Source: DATJWY01 sp035500775 (lineage in GTDB: Bacteria > Pseudomonadota > Alphaproteobacteria > Acetobacterales > Acetobacteraceae). From it: a stretch of DNA of 18,061 nt. Where the stretch lies: assembly GCA_035500775.1 (NCBI GenBank), contig DATJWY010000198.1, positions 1 to 18,061 of the forward strand. The letters are read 5' to 3'. A program made the translations under genes and the position numbers. Below the pieces are notes generated by a model. That model saw only the letters and a program-made list of their open reading frames with translations. It made no database searches and was not told the DNA's origin. Below, in pieces: positions 1 to 7,377 of the stretch (position 1 is its first letter; the number at the start of each line of letters is the position of its first letter).

Positions 1-65
1 AACTCCACCACCAGAGCTGCCAACTCGGCATGGGACAGACCGGACAGATCGGCGGGCGGGGACAT
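1..65 (-). CDS. Probable IS66-type transposase, first 21 codons only (runs off the left edge)
   Basis: An ATG at 63-65 on the minus strand opens a frame that begins MSPPADLSGLSHAELAALVV and continues past the window edge. The pattern MSPP.DL..LSHAEL.ALV is typical of the N-terminus of IS66-family TnpC-like transposases, where it precedes a leucine-zipper-like segment; this is recalled family knowledge and only 21 residues are visible. No tnpB-like reading frame lies upstream, because the gap to the polyprenyl synthase stop is only about 120 bp. If this is an IS66 relative, it would be a single-ORF type or a fragment. No convincing Shine-Dalgarno sequence is present. Confidence 0.4.
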   Translation of the reverse strand, partial: MSPPADLSGLSHAELAALVVE

Positions 66-94
66 GCAACGAGTGAATCGTACTCGCCCGCGGC

Positions 95-178
95 GGGGAA
101 GCCAAAAAATCAGCGCTTCCCCGGGATTTTGCCCCGATTACTTGGCGGGGTCCAGGGGCAGAGCCCCTGGCCTTCTCC
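95..178 (-). repeat. Double-hairpin repeat copy R1, downstream of the polyprenyl synthase
   Basis: A perfect 8-bp hairpin lies at 152-170 (arms CCAGGGGC/GCCCCTGG, loop AGA). On the minus strand it is preceded by AAGGC and followed by GACCCCGCC, the same flanks seen at the other repeat loci. It starts a few bases after the polyprenyl synthase stop and points in the direction of that gene. A second dyad (GGGGAAGC at 95-102, GCTTCCCC at 115-122) lies further on. No T-tract follows either stem, so a classical intrinsic terminator is not evident. Confidence 0.75.
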
Positions 179-185
179 GGCGGCG

Positions 186-1238
186 TCAGCGCCCGCGGCG
201 CACCGTATAATCAGCGACATCCATCAGCCGCCGGCGCAGCGTGCTCTCCGGAAAAATCGAGAGCGAGGCCTTCGCGGCCTGCGCGAACCAGGCGGCGCGA
301 TCCAGGGTGATACGGATGGCGTCGCTCTGGCGGATCAGCCGGAGCGCCTCGTCCAGATCCGCCTCGCCCTGCTCGCTCGTCTCGATGGTCCGGCGCCAGA
401 AGGCCTGCTCAGCGTCATCGCCGGCGCGGAAGGCGGCCAGCACCGGCAGGGTGATCTTGCCCTCGCGGAAATCGTCGCCCACCGTCTTGCCGAGGAGGGC
501 CTGATCGGCCGCGTAATCCAGCGCGTCATCCACGAGCTGGAACGCCATGCCGAGATTCATGCCGTAATCGGCGAGCGCCTTCTCCTCCGCCTCCGGCCGG
601 TCCGCCACCACCGCGCCGACGCGGCAGGCGGCGGCGAACAGCGCCGCCGTCTTGCCGCGGATCACCTCGAGATAGCGTTCCTCGGGGGTGGAGAGATCGT
701 TCTGGGTGACGAGCTGCAGCACCTCGCCCTCGGCGATGGTGGCCGCCGCCTCGGAGAGAATGCCGAGCACCTTGAGCGACCCGTCCGTCACCATCAGCTG
801 GAAGGCGCGCGCGAACAGGAAGTCGCCGACCAGCACCGAGGCCTTGTTGCCGAACACGGCATTGGCGCTGGCGAGGCCACGGCGGAGCTGGCTCTCATCC
901 ACCACGTCGTCATGCAGCAGCGTCGCGGTGTGGATGAACTCCACGCAGGCGGCGAGATGCACATGGCGCTCGCCGCCGCCCTTGCCCGGATAACCGCAGA
1001 GCCGGGCGGTGGCGAGGGTCAGCAGCGGCCGCAACCGCTTGCCGCCAGCCGCGACGATATGCGCCGCGAGCTGCGGGATCAGAGCGACCTGGCTCTCCAT
1101 GCGCTCGATGATCACGCGGTTGCAGAGCGAGAGATCCTCACCAAGCAGGTCGATGAGGGCCGACAGGGCGTCCTCGTCCCCGGCCCGCGCCGGGGTTACG
1201 GCCGGCTCCGACTGCGGCAGGATAGCGGCGACGCCCAA
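186..1238 (-). CDS. ispB: Long-chain polyprenyl diphosphate synthase (octaprenyl/decaprenyl type)
   Basis: This trans-prenyltransferase condenses isopentenyl diphosphate units to make the side chain of ubiquinone. With the chosen start it is 350 residues, normal for the family. GGKRLRP lies at 65-71. The first Asp-rich motif is D110-D111-x-x-D114 (DDVVD) and the second is D237-D238-x-x-D241 (DDALD). Residue A105, five before the first motif, is small, which in this family fits long products; the exact chain length cannot be read. The frame is open upstream to 1529, but that extension is low-complexity and unlike the family. I chose the TTG at 1238 because GGGAGAG lies about 5 nt upstream and a good sigma70-like promoter sits at 1272-1301. 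The gene is divergent from the DUF2007/methyltransferase pair, a neighbourhood common in alphaproteobacteria. Confidence 0.9.
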   Translation of the reverse strand: MGVAAILPQSEPAVTPARAGDEDALSALIDLLGEDLSLCNRVIIERMESQVALIPQLAAHIVAAGGKRLRPLLTLATARLCGYPGKGGGERHVHLAACVEFIHTATLLHDDVVDESQLRRGLASANAVFGNKASVLVGDFLFARAFQLMVTDGSLKVLGILSEAAATIAEGEVLQLVTQNDLSTPEERYLEVIRGKTAALFAAACRVGAVVADRPEAEEKALADYGMNLGMAFQLVDDALDYAADQALLGKTVGDDFREGKITLPVLAAFRAGDDAEQAFWRRTIETSEQGEADLDEALRLIRQSDAIRITLDRAAWFAQAAKASLSIFPESTLRRRLMDVADYTVRRGR

Positions 1239-1750
1239 AAACTCTCTCCCGGCGTAAAACGTGTCGGCGGCACCATATCGGCGGGCCGGAAACAGGGTCA
1301 AGCCAAGGCGATTCAAAGCCTTGGTATGCCGGCCCGGCCAGCGGCGGCAACACCCCGGAAAACCGGGCGGAATCCCGGCCCATCCAGTCTCGCCGGCACC
1401 CCGCGAACCGGCGCCCGATGAAAACCGCCCTGCCCCCGCCCCACCTCGCCATGGCACCAAGACCTTGGAAACGCGGCTGAAACACGCATATCGCCTGCCT
1501 GTCCGGCCGGCGGCAGGCGCCATGCGCACGGCGGGCAGCCGGCCTGTCCCGGCCGGCCGCGCCGCCCCGGATCATGCCCCGGATCATGGAGAAACGTGCA
1601 TCACCCTTGCTCCAACCGGCATGGCCGGCGCACTCCGGCCGCGCGGGCAGCCACCCGCCGCACCAGGGAATGTTTGCGCGCGCGGCGTTATCGGCTCAGA
1701 TGCCCCATCCGAATCGCCCACTCCTTATGGATGATGGTCCAGCCCCCCGC
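1239..1750. other. Divergent intergenic region, no gene supported
   Basis: About 500 bp separates the polyprenyl synthase from the DUF2007 gene. It holds the promoter at 1272-1301 and a 7-bp dyad (CCAAGGC at 1303-1309, GCCTTGG at 1318-1324, 8-nt loop) immediately upstream of the -35 element, which could be an operator or a worn repeat. Long open frames cross the region on both strands, but they are Arg/Pro/Gly-rich with no recognisable motif and I regard them as composition artefacts. I see no convincing promoter for the rightward genes. Confidence 0.55.
1272..1301 (-). promoter_or_regulatory. Candidate sigma70 promoter for the polyprenyl synthase
   Basis: On the minus strand TTGACC (1296-1301) is separated by 18 bp from TATGGT (1272-1277). 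These match the consensus at five and four of six positions. Transcription would start near 1265, giving a leader of about 27 nt before the proposed TTG start at 1238. This supports the shorter gene model over the 447-residue extension. Confidence 0.5.
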
Positions 1751-1963
1751 ATGCACGTGATCGCCGTCACCAACGACCTTGTGCGCCTCAGCTTCCTGCG
1801 CGCCCTGCTGGCCGATGCCGGCATCGACTCGCTGCTGCTCGACGCGCACGTGAGCGCGATGGAGGGCAGCATCGGCGCCATTCCCCGCCGGCTGGCCGTC
1901 GCCGAGCGCGATGCCTGGCGGGCGCGGCAGGTGCTGCGCGAGGCCGGCGAGGCGCCATGCTGA
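1751..1963 (+). CDS. DUF2007 family small protein
   Basis: This 70-residue protein matches the compact DUF2007 (putative signal-transducing) pattern. It has an N-terminal strand with TNDLVRLSFLRALL, then AGIDSLLLDAHVS, the characteristic EGSIGAIPRRL around residues 38-48, and a C-terminal helix rich in Ala and Arg. The molecular function of the family is not established, although a ferredoxin-like fold with possible PII-like character has been proposed. In-frame ATGs occur at 1700, 1727 and 1751. None has a clear Shine-Dalgarno sequence, and 1751 best matches the usual family N-terminus. The stop codon overlaps the next gene by 7 bp (ATGCTGA), which suggests translational coupling to the methyltransferase. 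Confidence 0.8.
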   Translation: MHVIAVTNDLVRLSFLRALLADAGIDSLLLDAHVSAMEGSIGAIPRRLAVAERDAWRARQVLREAGEAPC

Positions 1964-2694
1964 CCACCAGCGAGGGCACCCTGCTCGCCGGGCGCGTGCG
2001 CTACGTGCAGCCGGTGGATGGCTACCGCACGGGAATCGAGCCGGTGCTGCTGGCCGCGAGCGTCCCGGCCAGGCCGGGCGAATGCGTGCTGGAAGCGGGC
2101 ACCGGGGCCGGGGCCGGGTTACTCTGCCTCGCCGCCCGCATCGCCGGGCTGAGCGGCGTCGGAGTCGAGCGCGACCCCGGCATGGCCGCGCTGGCGCGCC
2201 GCAACTTCGCCGCCAACGGCCTCGACGGCTTCAGCATCGCCACCGCCGATATCACCGCCTTCGCGCCCGATTCCTCCGCGGCCGACGCGGCGTTCGACCA
2301 CGCCTTCGCCAACCCGCCCTGGCACGATCCGGCCGGCACCGCCTCCGACTCCGCCCTGCGGGAACTGGCGAAGCGATCCGCGCCGGGCTTGCTCGCCGCC
2401 TGGGTCTCGGCCCTGGCGCGCAGGCTCCGGCATCGGGGGTCGCTGACGCTCATCCTGCCGGCGCCGGCGCTCGGCGAGGCCTGCACCGCCCTGACGGCGT
2501 CCGGGCTTGGCGGCATCACCCTGCTGCCGCTCTGGCCGCGGGCGGGGCGGGAGGCGAAGCTGCTGCTGTTACGGGGCGTGCGCGGCGGCCTCGGCCCGAG
2601 CCGTGTCCTGCCCGGGCTCGTCCTGCATGGGGATGACGGCTATTCGGCGGAGGCGCAGGCGATCCTGCGCGACGGAGACGCCCTGCCCTGGTGA
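1957..2694 (+). CDS. TrmN6-like SAM-dependent methyltransferase (tRNA1(Val) adenine-N6 type)
   Basis: The 245-residue protein has a class I methyltransferase fold. DGYRTGIEPVLLAA near 21-34 resembles the lead-in of the TrmN6/YfiC group. Motif I VLEAGTGAGAG is at 44-54 and binds S-adenosylmethionine. An acidic residue ending the next strand lies near 71, and the catalytic motif IV is NPPW at 119-122. NPPY/NPPW is the signature of amino-methylating enzymes acting on adenine N6, so a tRNA A37 substrate is the likely assignment, though other N-methyl substrates are possible. It overlaps the DUF2007 stop by 7 bp, so the two are probably co-translated. A repeat cluster starts about 50 bp after its stop. 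Confidence 0.8.
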   Translation: MLTTSEGTLLAGRVRYVQPVDGYRTGIEPVLLAASVPARPGECVLEAGTGAGAGLLCLAARIAGLSGVGVERDPGMAALARRNFAANGLDGFSIATADITAFAPDSSAADAAFDHAFANPPWHDPAGTASDSALRELAKRSAPGLLAAWVSALARRLRHRGSLTLILPAPALGEACTALTASGLGGITLLPLWPRAGREAKLLLLRGVRGGLGPSRVLPGLVLHGDDGYSAEAQAILRDGDALPW

Positions 2695-2744
2695 GCGGTC
2701 GCCAGCGGTATTATACCAACCGCCGCAGGTCTTGACCGATCGAG

Positions 2745-2880
2745 AAAAAGGCCAGGGCTCTGCCCTGGACCCGCTGGGGGCAGCGCCCCCAGACCCGCAC
2801 GAATTTGGAATCATTAAAGAAAAGGGGTCTGGGGCCGACGGCCCCAGTGGGGTCCAAGGGGCAAAGCCCTTGGCCTTTCA
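2745..2880. repeat. Repeat locus R2: convergent pair of double-hairpin units
   Basis: Left, plus-oriented unit: AAAAAGGC, hairpin CCAGGGC/GCCCTGG (2752-2768, loop TCT), linker ACCCG, hairpin CTGGGGGC/GCCCCCAG (2774-2792, loop AGC), tail AGACCCGCAC. Right unit, inverted: hairpin CTGGGGCC/GGCCCCAG (2829-2847, loop GAC), linker GGGGTC, hairpin CCAAGGGGC/GCCCTTGG (2854-2873, one bulged base), then GGCCTTT. Each unit reads in the same direction as the gene nearest to it: the methyltransferase on the left, and the minus-strand gene ending at 2976 on the right. The locus may act as a bidirectional transcript end, but it lacks classical T-tracts. Confidence 0.85.
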
Positions 2881-2975
2881 GGCGGGTCAATCAATAAGGC
2901 CGCTGGTATCAGGCTGCGGAATGAGCCGCGGCCGTTACGGAAACGAGGGAGCGGGTGGCCCGGCGGAGCGGCGCC

Positions 2976-3278
2976 TCAGCTTTCCGGGTGGCGGAGGTAC
3001 CAGAGCCGCTCATGCGCGGCGACAAGGCTCTCCATGTTGCGCCGGCGATTGCCATCGGTGGGGAGAGGCCGGCGCATCGTCATCATTTCCAGGATGCGCA
3101 GGAGATTCTCGGCGACATCGAGATCATTCGCGTCGCAAGCCTGATGAAACGCAACCAGAATCTTATCGGACAAGCGACGTGTATGGCGCATCCCGGCCAT
3201 CGGGCCAGTCTCACGCCCCGGCTCCGGATCGCTGTTAAAAGGAGATTTGTCCACGATTGAATTCATGTCGCCGCTCAT
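2976..3278 (-). CDS. Conserved small helical protein of unknown function
   Basis: This 100-residue protein has a polar, poorly conserved-looking N-terminus (about 1-35) followed by a compact helical segment. That segment reads LSDKILVAFHQACDANDLDVAENLLRILEMM, then RRPLPTDGNRRRNMESLVAAHERLW. I recognise the second half as a motif common in alphaproteobacterial hypothetical proteins, where the helical-hairpin spacing resembles a TPR-like pair, but I know of no assigned function. The frame is open to a TTG at 3302. The ATG at 3278 is chosen as the first ATG, with a weak purine-rich AACGAGA before it; ATGs at 3266 or 3200 are also possible. It is alone on its strand here, with a convergent repeat locus downstream. 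Confidence 0.65.
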   Translation of the reverse strand: MSGDMNSIVDKSPFNSDPEPGRETGPMAGMRHTRRLSDKILVAFHQACDANDLDVAENLLRILEMMTMRRPLPTDGNRRRNMESLVAAHERLWYLRHPES

Positions 3279-3377
3279 TCTCGTTTCAACAATCAAAGCC
3301 AATCTGTTGAGACCAGCTGCCAGTTTTTTACACCAGCCTCGGCTCCCATAAAACCCTGCTCAAATCTCACACGCTTC

Positions 3378-3409
3378 ATCATAACAGCACGTTTCCCGCG
3401 GCGCCACAA
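3378..3409 (-). promoter_or_regulatory. Weak candidate promoter for the small helical protein gene
   Basis: On the minus strand TTGTGG (3404-3409) is followed after 17 bp by TGTTAT (3381-3386). An overlapping extended -10 (TGT then TATGAT, 3378-3383) fits better. It lies in a locally A+T-richer pocket about 100 bp upstream of the ATG at 3278. The evidence is sequence likeness only. Confidence 0.25.
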
Positions 3410-3848
3410 CGAGTTGTTAGTATATGCGAAACGGCCTCTCGCCTCGGCAAGGGCGTGGGCGCGAGGGGCTGGCATCCCCCCGGACGGCCGGGGGCGGGGT
3501 GGATACCCCCTTGGCCTCACTTTTCGGTTGTTAACGGAGCACAGAAAAAACGCACCAGGGTAGAAAATCACCCTGCCCGCCGACACGCCCACCGGATCCG
3601 CCGGCCGGAAGACCGGCGCCCCCGTCCGCGTAACGCGGGAAGCGGGCGCACGCGAGGACACGGGACCGCCCCTCCCCCGGTTTGGCGGCAGACGTCCCGC
3701 GGTGCCGGCGTTATTTTTGTTAGAGCCGTCTCGGTCGAACTATCATCAATCCGGCTGATAAAAATTGTGCCCCCAATCAAAGGCTGGCGCGGTCTCCGGT
3801 TCAGATGGACCCATCCGAACCGAAAAAGGGGCGCGCGGAAACAACGAT

Positions 3849-3892
3849 CCGGAGCCTGAACGGCGCCGCAACCCGCATGGATCAGGCTCCGG
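3849..3892 (-). terminator. Candidate terminator of the nrdA-VOC-nrdB operon
   Basis: A perfect 11-bp inverted repeat (CCGGAGCCTGA at 3849-3859, TCAGGCTCCGG at 3882-3892) with a 22-nt loop begins 33 bp after the nrdB stop. On the minus strand the stem is followed by ATCGTTGTTTCC, which is only weakly T-rich, so termination efficiency is uncertain. Confidence 0.45.
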
Positions 3893-3924
3893 TCAGGACG
3901 ATGGGGTGCGCGCCCCGCGCCCTG

Positions 3925-4953
3925 TCAGGGCGCCGGGGTGGAAAACACCTCGTCCGAGAACGCCTCTTCCCAGGTCCCGGCTGTGGAGGCCCGGCTGTAT
4001 TCGGTGGCGCGGTTCTCGAAGAAATTCGCGTGCTCAACGGCATTCAGCATGTCGTCGAGCCAGGGCAGCGGATTGCGGTCCACATGGAACAGCGGGTTGA
4101 GGCCAAGCTGCATCAGCCGGCGATCGGCGATGAAGCGGATGTAGCTCTTCACCTGCTGCGCATCGAGGCCTTCCACCGAACCAAGCTCGAAGGCGAGATC
4201 GATGAAGGAATCCTCGTGATCGACGATGGTGGCGCAGATCTCGTACAGCTCGCGCCGTAGATCCTCGGTCCAGACTTCCGGATTTTCCTGAATGAAGGTG
4301 CGGAACAGGCGGATGATGGACAGGCAATGCAGCGTCTCGTCGCGCACCGACCAGGAGACGACCTGCCCCATGCCCTTCAACTTGTTGAAGCGCGGGAAAT
4401 TCAGCAGGATCGCGAAAGACGCGAACAATTGCAGCCCTTCCGTGAACGCGCCGAAAGCCGCCAGCGTCTTGGCGATCTCGTGCTTGTTGTCCACGTTGAA
4501 GGCATGCATGTAGTCGTATTTATTCTTCATCTCCTTATATTTAAGGAAGGCCGCGTATTCGATTTCCGGCATTCCGATGGTGTCAAGGAGATGGCTGTAG
4601 GCGGCGATATGCACCGTCTCGATATTGGAGAACGCCGACAGCATCATCAGCACTTCCGTGGGTTTGAAGACCCGCGTGTAGTGCTTCATGTAGCAATTAT
4701 TCACTTCCACATCCGACTGGGTGAAGAAGCGAAAGATCTGCGTGACGAGGTTGCGCTCCGCCTCCGAGAGGGTGCGGTGCCAGTCCTTCACGTCATCGGC
4801 GAGCGGCACTTCCTCGGGCAGCCAATGCAGGCGCTGCTGCGTATGCCAGGCCTCGTAGGCCCATGGATAGCGGAACGGCTTATAGACCGGATTCTCGGTC
4901 AGCAGGTCGAAGTGTACCGGCTGCTCGTCCGGGGGCTGGATTGAACCATCCAT
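3925..4953 (-). CDS. nrdB: Ribonucleoside-diphosphate reductase, beta (radical-generating) subunit
   Basis: The protein is the R2 subunit of class Ia ribonucleotide reductase; it holds the diiron-tyrosyl radical cofactor needed to make deoxyribonucleotides. It has 342 residues. By alignment from memory to E. coli NrdB, the iron ligands are D81, E112, H115, E172, E206 and H209 (within SNIETVH, FTEGLQ and RDETLH), and the radical tyrosine is Y119 (IAAYSHLL). All are present, so the enzyme looks functional and tyrosyl-radical dependent. The ATG at 4953 is preferred over 4977 because AAGGAG (4964-4969) lies 10 nt upstream of it, inside the longer frame. No ATP-cone precedes the ferritin-like domain. 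It is the last gene of the operon, 80 bp after the VOC gene. Confidence 0.96.
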   Translation of the reverse strand: MDGSIQPPDEQPVHFDLLTENPVYKPFRYPWAYEAWHTQQRLHWLPEEVPLADDVKDWHRTLSEAERNLVTQIFRFFTQSDVEVNNCYMKHYTRVFKPTEVLMMLSAFSNIETVHIAAYSHLLDTIGMPEIEYAAFLKYKEMKNKYDYMHAFNVDNKHEIAKTLAAFGAFTEGLQLFASFAILLNFPRFNKLKGMGQVVSWSVRDETLHCLSIIRLFRTFIQENPEVWTEDLRRELYEICATIVDHEDSFIDLAFELGSVEGLDAQQVKSYIRFIADRRLMQLGLNPLFHVDRNPLPWLDDMLNAVEHANFFENRATEYSRASTAGTWEEAFSDEVFSTPAP

Positions 4954-5033
4954 GGGATACGGTCTCCTTGATATCATTCCCCGGGCCTCGGCACGGGGGA
5001 AAGCCGCCTCATCCGGCGCCGGGCGCGAGGGCC

Positions 5034-5450
5034 TCAGCGCGCGAACAGGCGGGATGGGTCGGCGAAAGCCTTGAACTCCAGCGCGTTGCCGGAGGGATCA
5101 AGGAAGAACATGGTCGCCTGCTCGCCGACCTTGCCCTTGAAGCGGATAGTGGGCTCGATCACGAAGCGCACGCCCGCCGCGCGCAGCCGGGCGGCCAGCG
5201 CCTCCCAGTCCGCCATCGTCAGCACCACGCCGAAATGCGGTACCGGCACGTCATGCCCATCCACCGGGTTGTGGTGCGGCCGCGCGGCCAGCCCCGGCTG
5301 GAGATGAGCAACGATCTGATGGCCAAACAGGTCGAAATCCACCCAGGCCGAGTCGCTCCGCCCCTCGGGGCAGCCGAGCAACTCGCCATAAAAGCGGCGG
5401 GCCTCGGCAAGATCATGCACCGGAAAAGCCAGATGAAAGGGCTGAACCAA
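5034..5450 (-). CDS. VOC superfamily (glyoxalase/dioxygenase-fold) protein inside the nrd operon
   Basis: This 138-residue protein has the vicinal oxygen chelate fold of paired beta-alpha-beta-beta-beta modules. Likely metal ligands are H6 (QPFHLAFPV), H72 (VPHFGVVL) and E125 (GNALEFKAF), the usual first, second and last ligand positions. The segments DLAEARRFYGELLG and FFLDPSGN are family hallmarks. The start is TTG at 5450, supported by GGAGG at 5459-5463, 8 nt upstream. The substrate cannot be told; glyoxalase, dioxygenase and antibiotic-resistance relatives share this fold. It sits between nrdA (52 bp upstream) and nrdB (80 bp downstream) on the same strand, so it is probably co-transcribed with them. 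A link to nucleotide reduction is only inferred from position. Confidence 0.85.
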   Translation of the reverse strand: MVQPFHLAFPVHDLAEARRFYGELLGCPEGRSDSAWVDFDLFGHQIVAHLQPGLAARPHHNPVDGHDVPVPHFGVVLTMADWEALAARLRAAGVRFVIEPTIRFKGKVGEQATMFFLDPSGNALEFKAFADPSRLFAR

Positions 5451-5502
5451 GGCGGGTGCCTCCTATTCTTCAACCAGCCCCTGGATCAGGTGTGCCGCCC
5501 CC

Positions 5503-7377
5503 TCACTGGCAGGAGAGGCACTCCTCATAATCCACCCGGGCCTGCGCCACCTTCACCGGCGCGGCATGCGGCGTGGCGATATCGGTCGGCTGCTTGAGCA
5601 TATCGCTCACCGTGTCCGCCCGCTGGATCGAGAGCGAGCGGCAGTAGTACAGCGACTTCATCCCCCGCTTCCATGCCAGGAAGTGGATCTGATGCAGATC
5701 CCGCTTATGGACGTTGGCGGGCAGGAACAGGTTCACCGACTGGCTCTGGCAAACATAGGGCGTACGATCCGCCGCGTGCTCGATGATCCAGCGCTGGTCC
5801 AGCTCGAACGCGGTCTTGAACACCGCCTTCTCCTGCTCGGTCAGGAAGTCGAGATGCTGCACGCTGCCCTTGTTCAGCGTGATCGACGACCAGATCTCGT
5901 CCGTATCCCTCCCCTTGGCGGCGAGCAGGCGCTGCAGATAGGCGTTGCGCACGGCGAAGCTGCCGGAGAGCGTCTTTTGCAGGAACACGTTGGCGGCGAT
6001 CGGCTCGATGCCGGGGCTGGCATTGCCGGCGATGATCGAGATGGAGGCGGTCGGCGCCACCGCGATCTTGTTCGAGAACCGCTCCATGATGCCGTAATCG
6101 GCGGCATCCGGGCACGGCCCGCGTTCCTCGGCGAGCAGCCGGGAGGCGGCGTCCGCCTGGGTGCGGATGTGCTGGAACATGCGCTTGTTCCAGACCTTCG
6201 CGACCACGCTCTCGAACGGCACGTTCTGCGCTTGCAGGAAGGAGTGGAACCCCATCACCCCGAGTCCGACCGAACGCTCCCGCATGGCCGAGTATTTCGC
6301 CCGCTCCATGCCCGGCGGCGCGCGTTCGATGAAATCCTGCAACACGTTGTCGAGGAAGCGCATGACGTCCTCGATGAACAGCGGATGGTCCTTCCAGTCG
6401 AACCAGGTCTCGAGGTTCAGCGAGGAGAGGCAGCACACCGCCGTCCGCTGCCGGCCATGCTGGTCGATGCCGGTCGGCAGGGTGATCTCACTGCACAGGT
6501 TGGAGGTCTTGACCTCAAGCCCGGCCAGCTTCTGGTGCTCCGGGAGCGCCCGGTTCACCTGGTCGGAGAAGACGAGGTACGGCTCGCCGGTCTCGATCCG
6601 GGCATTGAGGATGCGGATCCACAGCGCGCGGGCCGAGATCTTGCGCACCACGCTGCCGTCCTTCGGCGAGCACAGCGCCCATTGCTCATCCGCCTCCACG
6701 GCGCGCATGAACGCGTCCGGCACCAGGATGCCATGGTGCAGGTTGAGCGCCTTGCGATTCGGGTCGCCGCCGGTCGGCCGGCGCATCTCGACGAATTCCT
6801 CGATCTCCGGGTGCGAGACCGGGAGATAGACGGCGGCCGAGCCGCGGCGGAGGCTGCCCTGGGAGATGGCGAGGGTCAGGCTGTCCATCACCCGGATGAA
6901 GGGGATGACGCCGGAGGTCTTGCCGTTCTGCCCGACCTTCTCGCCGATGGAGCGGAGATTGCCCCAGTAGCTCCCGATGCCGCCGCCCTTGGAGGCGAGC
7001 CAGACATTCTCGTTCCAAAGCCCGACAATGCCTTCCAGGCTGTCCGAGGCCTCGTTGAGGAAGCAGGAGATGGGCAGGCCGCGGCTGGTGCCGCCATTGG
7101 AGAGCACCGGCGTCGCCGGCATGAACCACAGGCGGCTGATGTAATCGTAAATGCGCTGGGCGTGCCCGGCATCGTCGCCGTAGTAGCTGGCCACGCGGGC
7201 GAACAGGTCCTGGTAGCCCTCGCCAGGCAACAGGTAGCGGTCATCGAGGGTGGCGCGGCCGAAATCGGTCAGAAAGGCATCCCGGGAGCGGTCAACGCGC
7301 ACCGGGAAGTGCCCCTGCATTTGGACGGTGTCCAGCACGGTGGCTTCCACTGCGTCACGATTCTGGACCAACCCCAT
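5503..7377 (-). CDS. nrdA: Ribonucleoside-diphosphate reductase, alpha (catalytic) subunit without ATP-cone
   Basis: The protein is the R1 subunit of class I ribonucleotide reductase, reducing ribonucleoside diphosphates with NrdB. It has 624 residues, against about 760 in E. coli. Catalytic residues are visible by alignment from memory: C105 (PISCFLNEA) and C315 (TAVCCLSSL) as the redox pair, C295 as the thiyl-radical site with N293 and E297 (SNLCSEITLPT), the radical-transfer tyrosine pair in KSLYYCRS, and a C-terminal CxxC (C620, C623) that passes on electrons from thioredoxin or glutaredoxin. The N-terminus starts directly in the R1 fold with no ATP-cone, so the usual dATP overall-activity switch on NrdA appears absent. 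The start is ATG 7377 with a GGGGCAGG purine stretch just before it. It is first in the nrdA-VOC-nrdB operon and divergent from the MoxR gene. Confidence 0.96.
   Translation of the reverse strand: MGLVQNRDAVEATVLDTVQMQGHFPVRVDRSRDAFLTDFGRATLDDRYLLPGEGYQDLFARVASYYGDDAGHAQRIYDYISRLWFMPATPVLSNGGTSRGLPISCFLNEASDSLEGIVGLWNENVWLASKGGGIGSYWGNLRSIGEKVGQNGKTSGVIPFIRVMDSLTLAISQGSLRRGSAAVYLPVSHPEIEEFVEMRRPTGGDPNRKALNLHHGILVPDAFMRAVEADEQWALCSPKDGSVVRKISARALWIRILNARIETGEPYLVFSDQVNRALPEHQKLAGLEVKTSNLCSEITLPTGIDQHGRQRTAVCCLSSLNLETWFDWKDHPLFIEDVMRFLDNVLQDFIERAPPGMERAKYSAMRERSVGLGVMGFHSFLQAQNVPFESVVAKVWNKRMFQHIRTQADAASRLLAEERGPCPDAADYGIMERFSNKIAVAPTASISIIAGNASPGIEPIAANVFLQKTLSGSFAVRNAYLQRLLAAKGRDTDEIWSSITLNKGSVQHLDFLTEQEKAVFKTAFELDQRWIIEHAADRTPYVCQSQSVNLFLPANVHKRDLHQIHFLAWKRGMKSLYYCRSLSIQRADTVSDMLKQPTDIATPHAAPVKVAQARVDYEECLSCQ

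Larger units (their letters stand above)
3279..3924. other. Long gene-free stretch between the small helical protein and nrdB
   Basis: About 650 bp with no supported gene. Frames of 70-134 residues cross it on both strands but are low-complexity (Arg, Pro, Gly) and have no Shine-Dalgarno sequence. Two A+T-richer pockets stand out, about 3300-3430 and 3705-3785. A nearly perfect 12-bp dyad sits at 3797-3822 (CGGTTCAGATGG/CCATCCGAACCG, one mismatch, 2-nt centre), followed on the plus strand by GAAAAA; it looks more like a protein-binding dyad than a terminator. The nrdB-side terminator candidate is annotated separately. A small RNA gene cannot be excluded. Confidence 0.5.

Noticed and set aside
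30..1421. 463-codon plus-strand open frame
   Set aside because: It is antisense to the polyprenyl synthase, whose motifs are unmistakable; the composition is typical of a GC-driven shadow frame and no family motif is visible.
3293..3859. Overlapping frames of 122 and 134 codons in the gene-free stretch
   Set aside because: Low-complexity Arg/Pro/Gly composition, no Shine-Dalgarno sequence, no recognisable motif.
4954..5033. GC-rich partial dyads between the VOC gene and nrdB as an internal terminator
   Set aside because: The stems are short and imperfect with no T-tract, and nrdB needs read-through from upstream because no separate promoter is evident.
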